This document shows, one piece after another, positions 37,664 to 46,800 of a stretch of 64,000 nucleotides of DNA. Each line of letters starts with the position of its first letter. Position 1 is the stretch's first letter. The stretch covers positions 682,001 through 746,000 of the forward strand of contig NC_010602.1 of assembly GCF_000017685.1 (NCBI RefSeq), in the 5' to 3' direction. The translations under genes were made by a program, and so were the position numbers. The notes under the pieces were generated by a model that saw only the letters and a program-made list of their open reading frames with translations, was not told where the DNA came from and ran no database searches. This stretch comes from Leptospira biflexa serovar Patoc strain 'Patoc 1 (Paris)' (GTDB lineage: Bacteria > Spirochaetota > Leptospiria > Leptospirales > Leptospiraceae).

Positions 37664-37701
37664 TCATTTTGAACTATAACGAGGGAAACAAGAACGAATT
37701 A

Positions 37702-37787
37702 GGGCGCCTTTCCTTGCTTGCTCCGGACTCTCGCTTTCGCTTCGGTCCTTCGGACGGCTTGCGCCTCCTCCGCATCAAGGGCGCAAG
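37702..37787. repeat. GC-rich structured intergenic element
   Basis: The roughly 330-base gap between ilvC and the next lipoprotein (37622-37949) has no convincing gene. Its centre is about 60% GC in an AT-rich genome, with an 8-bp stem cttgcgcc/ggcgcaag (37758-37765 with 37780-37787), a GGCGCC palindrome and runs of cgctttcgcttcgg-type simple sequence. Its makeup is like a dispersed intergenic palindrome, but I see only one copy here. Open frames that cross it look spurious. Confidence 0.4.
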
Positions 37788-37949
37788 GTGACATAATTTG
37801 CTTTCGATTCCGACCTCTCCTTTTGATCCCAGAAAAATCATTCGTATAGGTATTATCCGCAAATGCGGAAACCCTCCATTTCAGAATCATCGTTTGGCCA
37901 CTATACTTCACTCATGATGAACCAAATCAATTATGAATCCATCCAAACC

Positions 37950-38261
37950 ATGAATCGTAAAAAGATAGTTAGGTGGATCATTTCCCTTTTGTTTCTTGGA
38001 GGACTTTCCTTCTTTAGTGTGGGGTGTATCACTCCGGACATGGGAAATGAATCCTATTACTCAAGAAATCAAGAGGAGAGTGGTCCATATTACCGTCAAA
38101 ATCACATCCCGTATCATGGAAATTCCTATCGGTATGGAGTTCCTTACCATGGTAGAGGAACCCAGTTCCATCATCCTAAGTCGGGAGGTGGTCACAACCC
38201 GATGCATATCCCTGGAGGGCGTTACCAAAACTTAGGCCGGCCTGGTAAGTGGAGGTTATAG
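37950..38261 (+). CDS. Small lipoprotein, His/Gly/Tyr-rich
   Basis: 103 residues if the start is ATG 37950, which directly precedes a basic, hydrophobic signal (MNRKKIVRWIISLLFLGGLSF) ending in the lipobox FSVGC. Other in-frame starts lie at 37863, 37914 and 37917 with no stronger ribosome site. The mature chain is unusual: it is rich in His, Tyr, Gly, Arg and Pro (RQNHIPYHGNSYRYGVPYHG), which might bind metal or be intrinsically disordered. It begins a run of three more lipoprotein genes on the same strand. The function is not recognised. Confidence 0.6.
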   Translation: MNRKKIVRWIISLLFLGGLSFFSVGCITPDMGNESYYSRNQEESGPYYRQNHIPYHGNSYRYGVPYHGRGTQFHHPKSGGGHNPMHIPGGRYQNLGRPGKWRL

Positions 38262-38265
38262 AATT

Positions 38266-38850
38266 TTGGAACTCAAGGACTACCAAAAACGGGGAAATTT
38301 TTTAAGAGAGATCCATCGTATCCTTTGTCTGTTTCGATGGAAATTCTTTGAGCGAAACAATTTGATTGTTTCTAAAGATTCATTCCTTTGCCCTTTTCCT
38401 TTCGTACGATCCGTACTTTGTATTTGGACCCTCGGTGTCTCTCTCGTATTGGGGACGAGTTGCGTTAGCCTTCTACCTTCCGAAAGGCGAGTGTATCCGA
38501 AAAATCCAGTCAAGTTACCTGCAGGAATGGACATCCATGATTGGATGGAAACAAAGAAGCAACAATTCCCAGACCGACTCCGTAACTATTCTCCCTATGA
38601 AAATTCTTATAAGATTATGTTCTATCGAAAAGAATTCACAAGATTAGGATCCTATATCTCTTGTGGGGCTTATGTTCGCCAAACAGACAAACATGCGGTG
38701 GAACTGATCGAAATGGTCTCGAATGTCAATTATGCAGACTATTCGATCTCAAACATTCCAAAAGGGGGAGAACTTGGTCCCATGAATGAAAAAGAACGCA
38801 CCGAAATCCTTCTCCCATGCATCGAAGAATTTTTAACCCCTCCTCAATGA
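38266..38850 (+). CDS. Lipoprotein, duplicated family, first copy
   Basis: About 195 codons counted from TTG 38266. The true start could be later, because the signal segment (VRSVLCIWTLGVSLVLGTSC) with lipobox begins at about residue 48. The mature part begins VSLLPSERRVYPKNPVKLPAGMDIHDWM, and matches the gene at 39616-40089 block by block: ERR-YPKNPV-LP-GM-IHDWM-TKK-QFP, then YKIM-Y-R, GSYISC-AY-RQ, GPMNE-ERTEILLPCIEEFLT. Three other conserved cysteines suggest disulfides. Unknown function. Another, unrelated lipoprotein lies between the two copies. Confidence 0.7.
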   Translation: MELKDYQKRGNFLREIHRILCLFRWKFFERNNLIVSKDSFLCPFPFVRSVLCIWTLGVSLVLGTSCVSLLPSERRVYPKNPVKLPAGMDIHDWMETKKQQFPDRLRNYSPYENSYKIMFYRKEFTRLGSYISCGAYVRQTDKHAVELIEMVSNVNYADYSISNIPKGGELGPMNEKERTEILLPCIEEFLTPPQ

Positions 38851-38866
38851 AAGGAATGATCTATCT

Positions 38867-39556
38867 GTGAAATATCTCGTATTTAGTTGTCTCTTATGTT
38901 TGACTCAATGTGCCTTTGTCAATTTAGAAAACCAACTCAAACCCTTTCCAAAAGAATGGCAGAAAGACAAAATTGGTGAGTCCATTACCATTTTAAATCA
39001 AAACCGAGTTTTTTATCAGAAAGGTCATAAACGATTTGTTGAAACCAATCCCATGTTTGGAATGCCTTGGAGTGAATTCTTTCTTAAAAAACAAAAGGAA
39101 ATCGGAAGTTCTCGTTACAAATGGAAAACAATTTATATCCATAACATAGAAGATAAAAATTTCGAACTCACAAATGTGAAAACAGACTATGTACTTTTTG
39201 TTGTGGCAAATCGTCCTAAGAGTGATTGGGATGAAGGGAATCTAGGCCAAGTATTACAAATGTTAACTCTTTGTATATACCCATGCCAACAAAAGTTAAG
39301 TTTAGACGTTACGGTTAAACTATATTATCAAAACCGATTGGTTTTGGAGAAAACAAACACCCAATTGGCGACAAGGTATTTGAGTCCTTGGTATGTTTTG
39401 GTACCGTATCGGTTCCAAATGCGCGATTATGGCAATGCTCTCAATGAACCAAATACATTTTCTGCGATGTATATACAGGGATTCCAGGAAGCCACTGATG
39501 AAATCCAACTAAACCTACGAAATGAAGTGGCACAAGAAACAAATGATGCCCCATAA
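38867..39556 (+). CDS. Putative lipoprotein between the two paralogues
   Basis: 229 residues from GTG 38867. The lipobox is LTQC with Cys15, after a short signal (MKYLVFSCLLCLTQC). No motif is recognised. The C-terminal part ends in a helix rich in Glu/Gln/Asn. It begins 16 bases after the previous lipoprotein stop and is probably co-transcribed with it and with the following leader and paralogue. Confidence 0.7.
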   Translation: MKYLVFSCLLCLTQCAFVNLENQLKPFPKEWQKDKIGESITILNQNRVFYQKGHKRFVETNPMFGMPWSEFFLKKQKEIGSSRYKWKTIYIHNIEDKNFELTNVKTDYVLFVVANRPKSDWDEGNLGQVLQMLTLCIYPCQQKLSLDVTVKLYYQNRLVLEKTNTQLATRYLSPWYVLVPYRFQMRDYGNALNEPNTFSAMYIQGFQEATDEIQLNLRNEVAQETNDAP

Positions 39557-39571
39557 ACAAAGGAGCAGCGT

Positions 39572-39619
39572 ATGTTTGTTCTTATGTTTTGGTTGAAAGG
39601 AGGAAAGGTGGATTTATGA
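39572..39619 (+). CDS. Possible 15-residue leader peptide
   Basis: A tiny frame from ATG 39572, with AAAGGAG 6 bases ahead, that encodes MFVLMFWLKGGKVDL and stops at TGA 39617-39619. Its stop overlaps the ATG of the next lipoprotein (39616) by 4 bases (ATGA), and the ribosome site of that next gene (AGGAAAGGTGG) lies inside it. This layout suggests translational coupling. The frame is short and could arise by chance, so expression needs proof. Confidence 0.4.
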   Translation: MFVLMFWLKGGKVDL

Positions 39620-40089
39620 ACGTTAAGTACCCAATTTGTAATTTTTTTTGGACCAAAAAAATTGGATTCCTTAGTTTTGTTTTTTTGGTTTTGCAATGCG
39701 TAAGTTTGCTTCCACCTGAAAGAAGGATGTATCCGAAAAATCCTGTGCCACTTCCCAAAGGGATGAACATCCATGACTGGATGGATACCAAAAAGAAACA
39801 ATTCCCGGAAAACTTAAAAAGCCATACTCCGTATGGAGTTGTATATAAAATTATGTACTTTCGTAAGCAGAAAACGAGTTTCGGCTCTTATATTTCTTGT
39901 AGTGCCTATATCAGGCAAATTCAAGGCAATTCCATAGAACTTATCGAACTGGGATCACTTGTTAATTATTCCGACTATCACAAATCAGTGAGTCGATTCA
40001 ATAAAGGTGGAGACATAGGTCCCATGAATGAAACGGAGCGAACCGAAATCCTTCTCCCTTGTATTGAAGAATTTTTAACTCAAACCTGA
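39616..40089 (+). CDS. Lipoprotein, duplicated family, second copy
   Basis: 157 residues from ATG 39616, which has an AGGAAAGGTGG ribosome site ahead; an earlier in-frame TTG at 39589 is less likely. The lipobox is LVLQC, and the mature sequence (VSLLPPERRMYPKNPVPLPKG...) closely matches the 38266-38850 gene. Both copies keep three further cysteines. Conservation of whole blocks and the tandem position point to a recent-ish duplication followed by insertion of, or around, the middle gene. No function recognised. The gene ends at an AT-rich hairpin (40114-40150). Confidence 0.75.
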   Translation: MNVKYPICNFFWTKKIGFLSFVFLVLQCVSLLPPERRMYPKNPVPLPKGMNIHDWMDTKKKQFPENLKSHTPYGVVYKIMYFRKQKTSFGSYISCSAYIRQIQGNSIELIELGSLVNYSDYHKSVSRFNKGGDIGPMNETERTEILLPCIEEFLTQT

Positions 40090-40113
40090 AACCAAGGATA
40101 AATTGAACATTCC

Positions 40114-40150
40114 CAAAAGAATCATTTTTTCATGAGTAAAGATTCTTTTG
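40114..40150. terminator. AT-rich hairpin between convergent genes
   Basis: A 10-bp stem caaaagaatc (40114-40123) with gattcttttg (40141-40150) and a 17-base loop. It follows the lipoprotein cluster and precedes the 3' end of the minus-strand phosphatase, so it could serve either. The T-runs are within the stem and loop, so strength is uncertain. Confidence 0.5.
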
Positions 40151-40165
40151 TTTGAATCGAAAGTA

Positions 40166-41953
40166 TCAACTGACACCCGTATAACGAATGAGCCCAAGAG
40201 TTAAGTCATCTTGGATGGCTTGGATTCCTCCAGATAAGTGGATCACCGATTGGAAAACTTCGTCTTGGATCTGGACGAGTGGTTGGTTTCGTAGTTCTCG
40301 AACCAAGTGGAGTAGTTTATCTTCACCAAACATTTGTAAGGAAGACGGGTCTCTTGCTTCCGTGAGGCCATCGGTGAGCATCACAATCAAATCACCTTTT
40401 TCCAGTTGGAATTTTTCTTCTTCCGCAAGGATATCAAAGATGGGAGTGATGATCCTACCCATTGGTTTTAAGCTAACAAGGGCACCTGATTTTCGAATGA
40501 TGAATAAAGGGAAATGGCCTGCACGAGCAAATGTAAGTGCTCCTGATTCTGTATGTAGATGGACAAAGCTTGCCGTCACAAAATGTTCTCTTAAATTCGG
40601 TATGATTTGATTACGGATGGATTCCAAACTTTCCTTCAAGTCACTTGGGTCTTCTTTCCATTTTTCAAGTGAAGTTTTGACAAGGGCACTTAAAAGGGCT
40701 GCAGGGATTCCATGCCCAGACACATCGCAAATAAATACACCTAACTCTTGCTTGTCGTGTCTCCATACAATGTCATACAAGTCACCTCCCACTTTCATCA
40801 TGGGAATGTTTTTGAATAAAATCTCAACACCATTAGGTATAATTTCTTTTTGAGGGAAAAGGGATTCTTGGATTCTTTTTGCCATATCCAATTGTTTTTC
40901 GATTTCGATCCTTTGTTCCTCTATGACAGCAGTTCGTTCTAAAACTTTTTGTTCTAGTTCTTCATTGGCTTGTTCTTTCAGTTCGTTTAACACTTGTAAT
41001 GATTTTAGAGACGTTTCTTGGGCTCGTTCTCTTTCGCGCGTGGCCGTCACAAGGAAGTAAGCTATCCCACTGATACAAAATAAGAACGCGTCCAGAAAGA
41101 TAAGTGAATCATTGATCGAAAGTCCACTCGCATCACGTCTTGCAAAGACACCTTTCCCTTCAATGGTGAGTGTGACTGCAATGAATGATAAAACTACCGT
41201 TGACAAGGTGGCCCCAAATTGACGGAAGCGAATGCTTGTGACAATCACGAAGGGAATGGGAACAAAGAGGAGGGGCCATTCATCACTGAACGCAATGGAT
41301 CCAGAAATATATACGATGACGATCCATAAAAAAAGTTCCAATTGTTTTGAAAGTTCTAAGTTTAATTTGGATTTGGGATAAAACCAAACATACAGGAGTG
41401 GGGCAACGATGAGAAATCCAAGCATCTCTCCTGAAAACCAAGTAAAGAAAACATTAAAATACAATTCAGATGATAAAAAATCCCAATACCATAAACTCGT
41501 CACTCCCATCACGGCGCTAATCAAAGATCCAGGAAAGGTTCCAATGCTTAGGAAATAAATTAAATCCTTTGTGGAATACAAAGGATCCGTTTTTTCTGTC
41601 ACTCGTTTGATGATGCGGTAATTGACGTAACTACTGAGAGTGTTTCCAATTCCTATAATAAACGCTGTTTGGAAATGTGGGTTATTGTAGAAATTGGCAA
41701 GGGTGGCGCCGAGGTAAATTCCCGGTAAAGCCACAGGTCCAAGGAGTAAAAGAGAAGAAAGGCCTACACCTTCCGGTGGCCAAACAGGTGAAACTTGGCT
41801 ATTGAGAAATGCAATATTGAACCAATTTGTGCTGAGATGAAATACCCAATGAGGATGATGGGGGTCCAAAGGAGAATTCTTGTATACTGGACCGTTTTCA
41901 TTCGGTTTGAAACATTTCCCATTCCTCCATTTTGTAAAGAATTTCCGTCTCAA
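40166..41953 (-). CDS. MASE1-PP2C (SpoIIE/RsbU-like) phosphatase
   Basis: About 595 residues. The N-terminal ~35-300 region has many hydrophobic segments and the MASE1 signature VSPVWPPEGVGLSSLLLLG. A charged coiled-coil (~310-365) leads to a PP2C-type SpoIIE domain: AKRIQESLFPQ, VGGDLYDIV, VFICDVSGHGIPAALLSALVK and MLTDGLTEARD, with the metal-binding Asp residues in place. Such proteins dephosphorylate anti-anti-sigma factors in response to a membrane signal. The start is uncertain: the TTG at 41953 overlaps the ABC-F gene by 56 bases, and TTG 41869 is an alternative with no overlap. The partner anti-sigma system is not adjacent. Confidence 0.85.
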   Translation of the reverse strand: MRRKFFTKWRNGKCFKPNENGPVYKNSPLDPHHPHWVFHLSTNWFNIAFLNSQVSPVWPPEGVGLSSLLLLGPVALPGIYLGATLANFYNNPHFQTAFIIGIGNTLSSYVNYRIIKRVTEKTDPLYSTKDLIYFLSIGTFPGSLISAVMGVTSLWYWDFLSSELYFNVFFTWFSGEMLGFLIVAPLLYVWFYPKSKLNLELSKQLELFLWIVIVYISGSIAFSDEWPLLFVPIPFVIVTSIRFRQFGATLSTVVLSFIAVTLTIEGKGVFARRDASGLSINDSLIFLDAFLFCISGIAYFLVTATRERERAQETSLKSLQVLNELKEQANEELEQKVLERTAVIEEQRIEIEKQLDMAKRIQESLFPQKEIIPNGVEILFKNIPMMKVGGDLYDIVWRHDKQELGVFICDVSGHGIPAALLSALVKTSLEKWKEDPSDLKESLESIRNQIIPNLREHFVTASFVHLHTESGALTFARAGHFPLFIIRKSGALVSLKPMGRIITPIFDILAEEEKFQLEKGDLIVMLTDGLTEARDPSSLQMFGEDKLLHLVRELRNQPLVQIQDEVFQSVIHLSGGIQAIQDDLTLGLIRYTGVS

Positions 41954-43775
41954 TCGTTTGGATTTCTTCGGATATTTTGTTCAGTTCCATATGATCATTT
42001 GCGAATGTACTCAATTTTGATTCTAAAATTGCCTTTTTCCCTTCAAGAGAAGCGATTTCTTTTTCGAGTGTTTGGATTTTCTTTTGGTCTTGTTTCGAAT
42101 GTTTGGGTTTTTCAATCGTTTTTACCATTTCTTGGGGGGAATTCGGTTTCATAGAACTTAGTTCGTTTTCGGTTTCGAGTGAATCAGTTTCCAAAAAGGA
42201 AGAAAAGGTTCCAATGAAATGGTCGAGTTTGCCTTCTTTGCGAAAGATGAGGAGGCTTTCTGCCGTTCGGTCGAGAAAATAACGATCATGCGAAACAATC
42301 ACTACCGTTCCAGGAAACTCATCTAAAAAAGATTCCAAAACGGAAAGGGTTTGGATGTCGAGATCATTGGTTGGTTCATCCAAGATGAGAAAGTTTGGCC
42401 CTGTCATTAAAATTTGAACAAGATAAAGCCTGCGCCTTTCACCACCCGATAGTTTGGCGATCGGTGTGTATTGTAATTTCCCATCAAATAAAAACCGTTC
42501 CAACATTTTTGCTGCTGAAATTTTTTCACCTGATTCGGTTTCAATCATCTCACCTGCCACATCTTTGATGTATTCGAGTACATTTCGATCTAATGGAAGT
42601 TCAGCACTCGTTTGGTCAAAGTACCCAACTTTGGTATTGAGCCCTGGTTTCAAATAACCGCTATCGGGTGTTAGTCGACCTGCCATCAAATTGAGAAGAG
42701 TGGATTTCCCTATCCCATTGGGGCCAATGATCCCGAGTCTTTCTTTGGCTTTGAAGGTATAGGTAAATTCATTGATGAGAACTCTGTCACCAATGGATTT
42801 TTTAAGATTATGAATCTCTAATATGGTTTTCCCTTGGCGTTTTGCGGCGACACTGAGTTCTAAATCTTTTTGGATTTCTCGTTTTTCTCTCGTTTGTAGT
42901 TCGTTTGCGCGGTCAATCCTTGCTTTTTGTTTCGTTGTCCGAGCTTTGGGTTGTCTTTTCAGCCACTTCACTTCTTGTTTCAAGAATTGTTTGATTTTAT
43001 CTTCTTGTTTTTGAAGGGTTTCTTCTCGTTCTACCTTTCGTTCTAAATAAATGGAATAGTTGCCTTCGTATAAAAAATAATTACCACGATCAAGTTCCAA
43101 AATTTTTGTTACGATGCGATCTAAAAAATAACGGTCGTGTGTGATGAGTAAAATGGCTTTGTCAAGACCAGCCAAATAATCTTCTAACCATAAAATGGAT
43201 TTTACATCCAAATGGTTGGTTGGTTCATCGAGGATGAGTAAATTACTTTCATCAATGAGGGATTTGGCAAGTTCTACCTTTTTTAACATTCCACCTGATA
43301 ATTCAGACATCTTTCGTTCTAATTTTTCGACGCCTAATTCGCGTAAAATGGACTTAATTTGTTGTTCATAATCCCATGCAGAGAGTCTGTCCATTTCTTG
43401 GGAAGCATTTGTGAATTCATCATCGAGACCTTCTTCTCCTTCGCTCATACGTTCGCAAATATCTTCATACTTACGGATGGTTTTTACGAGTTTGTTATCC
43501 CCTTTGTAAATATGATCGAGGATGGTTTCTTTTGGATCAAAGATAGGATTTTGATCCAGGAGGGAAATTTTAAGTTGGTTGTTTTTGATGATTTGGCCAG
43601 AATCTGTTTCTTCATTCCCTAAGATGGCACGTAGCAGTGTGGACTTACCTGATCCGTTGATCCCAACGATGGCAAGTTTTTCTCCTTCACTGATGGAGAA
43701 ATCTAAGTTAGAAAAAAGTTTTTTTTCGCCGATGGTTTTGGAAAGTTTGGATACAGAGACTAGCACAATGTCCAT
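41898..43775 (-). CDS. ABC-F family ATPase (Uup/EttA-like)
   Basis: About 625 residues from ATG 43775; a TTG at 43802 extends it by nine codons but is less likely. Two ABC cassettes carry Walker A GINGSGKST and GPNGIGKST, signature LSGGM and LSGGE, and Walker B LLILDEPTNHLD and FLILDEPTNDLD, with a linker of basic residues between them. A C-terminal coiled-coil is consistent with Uup-type proteins that act on ribosomes or DNA. There are no membrane segments: it is a soluble ribosome-associated factor by family knowledge. It overlaps the phosphatase gene at its 3' end and follows the histidine kinase gene after about 40 bases. Confidence 0.92.
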   Translation of the reverse strand: MDIVLVSVSKLSKTIGEKKLFSNLDFSISEGEKLAIVGINGSGKSTLLRAILGNEETDSGQIIKNNQLKISLLDQNPIFDPKETILDHIYKGDNKLVKTIRKYEDICERMSEGEEGLDDEFTNASQEMDRLSAWDYEQQIKSILRELGVEKLERKMSELSGGMLKKVELAKSLIDESNLLILDEPTNHLDVKSILWLEDYLAGLDKAILLITHDRYFLDRIVTKILELDRGNYFLYEGNYSIYLERKVEREETLQKQEDKIKQFLKQEVKWLKRQPKARTTKQKARIDRANELQTREKREIQKDLELSVAAKRQGKTILEIHNLKKSIGDRVLINEFTYTFKAKERLGIIGPNGIGKSTLLNLMAGRLTPDSGYLKPGLNTKVGYFDQTSAELPLDRNVLEYIKDVAGEMIETESGEKISAAKMLERFLFDGKLQYTPIAKLSGGERRRLYLVQILMTGPNFLILDEPTNDLDIQTLSVLESFLDEFPGTVVIVSHDRYFLDRTAESLLIFRKEGKLDHFIGTFSSFLETDSLETENELSSMKPNSPQEMVKTIEKPKHSKQDQKKIQTLEKEIASLEGKKAILESKLSTFANDHMELNKISEEIQTIETEILYKMEEWEMFQTE

Positions 43776-43814
43776 GAGAAAGAAATGGCCTCTTTCGGAC
43801 AATCGTTATCAGCA

Positions 43815-46800
43815 TTAATGTTTCAAAAGCCAGTGTTTCAGTTTCTCCGCAATCGTATTTAGGACAACAGGTTTTGAAATGTAATCATTCATACCACTTT
43901 CCAAACATCTGTTTTCTTCATCCGAAAGCGTGCCTGCTGTGAGTGCAATGATCGGAACATTGTGGCCAATATTCAATTTTCTGATTTCTCTCGTAGCATC
44001 ATAACCATTCATTTCTGGCATTTGGATGTCCATTAAGATGAGATCTGGCTCCGTCTTTTTGAAATGCTCTACAGCTTCCAATCCGTTCGTAGCTTCGATG
44101 ATGATTGCTGATTGCAGAATTTTTGATACAATCGTTTTCGTTAACATCATGTTTACCGGATTGTCTTCCACAATCATTACTTTTGTTTTTTCATTAGTGA
44201 TGATGGGTTGGAATTTTTCCTTTTTTGTAGTGTTTGTATCAGAATGCCTTCCTGAGATCAGATCAAAAAGACTTTCATATAAAATATTGGTTTGGATTGG
44301 TTTGAGTAAAATGACACCAACGCCCAACTCTTTTCCTTTTTCATAAATGATGTCTTCATTGGAAGAGGAATGGATGGTAAAGAAAGGGAGTTTTTCTTTT
44401 TTTGTAAGTGCCATATTTTTCAGTTGGGCGATGAACTCAAGTCCATTCATTTCAGGCATATTATAGTCTGAGATGATCACGTCATAATTGTTTCCTTTTT
44501 GGAAGTCTTGCAGTGCTAAAATTGGAGAGTTGAATGTATACGTTTCAATGTTTTTATAGGAAAGCATTTCTTTGACGACAGAAAGATTGGTTTCATTGTC
44601 ATCCACAACCATTACTTTTTGAATCGAATGTAAGTCTGGTTCTTTGTTTCTTTCGTTGTCCGCGATTGTAGTGAATTTAAAGTAAAATCTAGAACCATGG
44701 TTTAGTTCTGATTCTAATTCAATCTTGGAATCAAATAACTGTAACAATTTTGAAGATATGGAAAGTCCGAGTCCTGTTCCACCAAACTGACGTGTTGTGG
44801 AGCTATCTGCTTGGGCAAATACTTCAAAAATTTTGTTTTGGTTTTCTTTGTTGATTCCAATTCCTGTATCAATCACTTCAAATAAAAATTCAAATTCATT
44901 TTGATTTACAGGCGTTGCTGTTAATTTGATTTGGATTTCACCTTTGAGTGTGAATTTCAGCGCATTACCAATCAAATTCAAAAGGATTTGTCTCAGTCGC
45001 AATGAATCTACAAATACATTTCTTGGAACTTTGGGGGAAATATTTAAGATGAGTTCCAATCCTTTTTCGTAAGCTTTGTGTTTGACGATTTCTGCAATTT
45101 GGTGGAGTAAATCAAAAATATTCACCCTTTCTTTATAAAGTTCCATCTTACCGGATTCAATTTTGGAAAAGTCAAGGATATCGTTGATCAAATCGAGTAG
45201 AGACAATGCAGATAAATGGACTGTCTCCATGTACTTTCTTTGGACTTGATTTAGGTCGGTGCGCATGAGAAGGTCTGCAAATCCGATCACACCATTGAGG
45301 GGAGTACGGATCTCGTGGCTCATGTTTGCTAAAAAATTAGATTTTGCGATTGATGCATTTTCTGCTTTTTCTCTGGCAATGATCAAATCATTTTCTAAAA
45401 TCTTTCTGTGGGTGATGTCTGTATGGGTTCCAATCACCCGTAATGGTTTTCCATCTTCGTTGCGTTCGATGACCTTTCCTCGATCCAAAATCCATTTATA
45501 ACTACCGTCTTTACACTTCATACGATGTTCGTTCATGTAAATATTGGTCTCACCATTATAATGTTTTTCCAAAGCGAGAAGGCATTGGTTTAGATCATCG
45601 GGGTGTACTCTTTTTTCCCATTCCGAAATATCGGTTCCGATTTCCGAATCAGCATATCCAAGCATGGCCTTCCACTGATTGGAAAAATACACTTGGTCTG
45701 TTTCTGCATTCCAATCCCAAATCCCATCTCCCGAACCTTCCAGGGCAAACTGCCAACGCCTTTCACTCTCGCGTAACGCTTCTTCGGTGGCTTTTTGAGC
45801 GGAAATATCAATCCCAATCCCCAAAAACCCGGTGATTTCACCTTTTGGGTTTTTGCTCGCTGTGATCACAAGTTGCACTGGGAATTCGGTACCATCTTTT
45901 CTGATATACGTCCACTCGTGAGAATCAAAGGCACCTAATCTTGCTTTGTGGACAAAAGTTTCGAATCCAAAAATTGGAACACCGAATTCTTGTGATAAAG
46001 ATTCTGCACGGTATAAAACTTCATCTTCTTTGTGTAGGATGGATGGAGATGTTTTTCCAATCATTTCTTCCGCTGTGTATTGTAAGTGGTATTCAGCACC
46101 CTTATTAAAATGAGTGATGATTCCATTTATATCTGTTCCGATGATGGTCACATGAGTTGTGGCATCCAAAATGGTTTCCAGTTTGGATAAGGCTTCTTCT
46201 TTTTGTTTGTCTAAATTGACACTATTTGTGATGTCTTGGAAACTTCCAAACACACGGATACATTTCTCATTTTCAAAAACACCGTGACCAATGGTGCGAA
46301 CCCATTTGGATTTACCTGTGAATGTTTTGATTTGTAAAATCTGTTCATAGGATTTACGATTTTTGATGGCTTCTTCGAATGCTTTCTTTAGTGCAATTTG
46401 TTCCGATTCCACTGGATAAAATTGGAATGCAGTTTCTAAATTCGGAACATAGTCTTCCGGTACTTCATGGATTCTTTTGGTTTCTTTTGCCCAATAAATC
46501 GAATTGTGAACCAAATCAACTTCCCAAGCTCCCACATTGGCGGCAGCGTTTGTTTCTTCGAACAAAACTCGGATTCGGTTCAGTTCGTCTCTTTGGTTTT
46601 TAATCTCTAATTCTTTTTCTTTTCGTTCACTAATGTCTGAGAGATAAGAAATTTTTTCTGTCGGATAAGAATCATAATAACTAACAACGCTATATTCCGA
46701 AATATAGATATAGTGACCGTCTGGTTTTTTGAAACGAAACTCTCTTTGGTAAGTCCTTTGTTTTTGATTGATGTATTCTTTTTCTTCAATTTCGATTTGT

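Noticed and set aside
37674..37911. Two minus-strand open frames over the GC-rich gap upstream of ilvC
   Set aside because: They have no ribosome site, contain low-complexity Arg/Lys/Ala/Glu runs as expected from the palindromic GC-rich DNA, and overlap each other in different frames.
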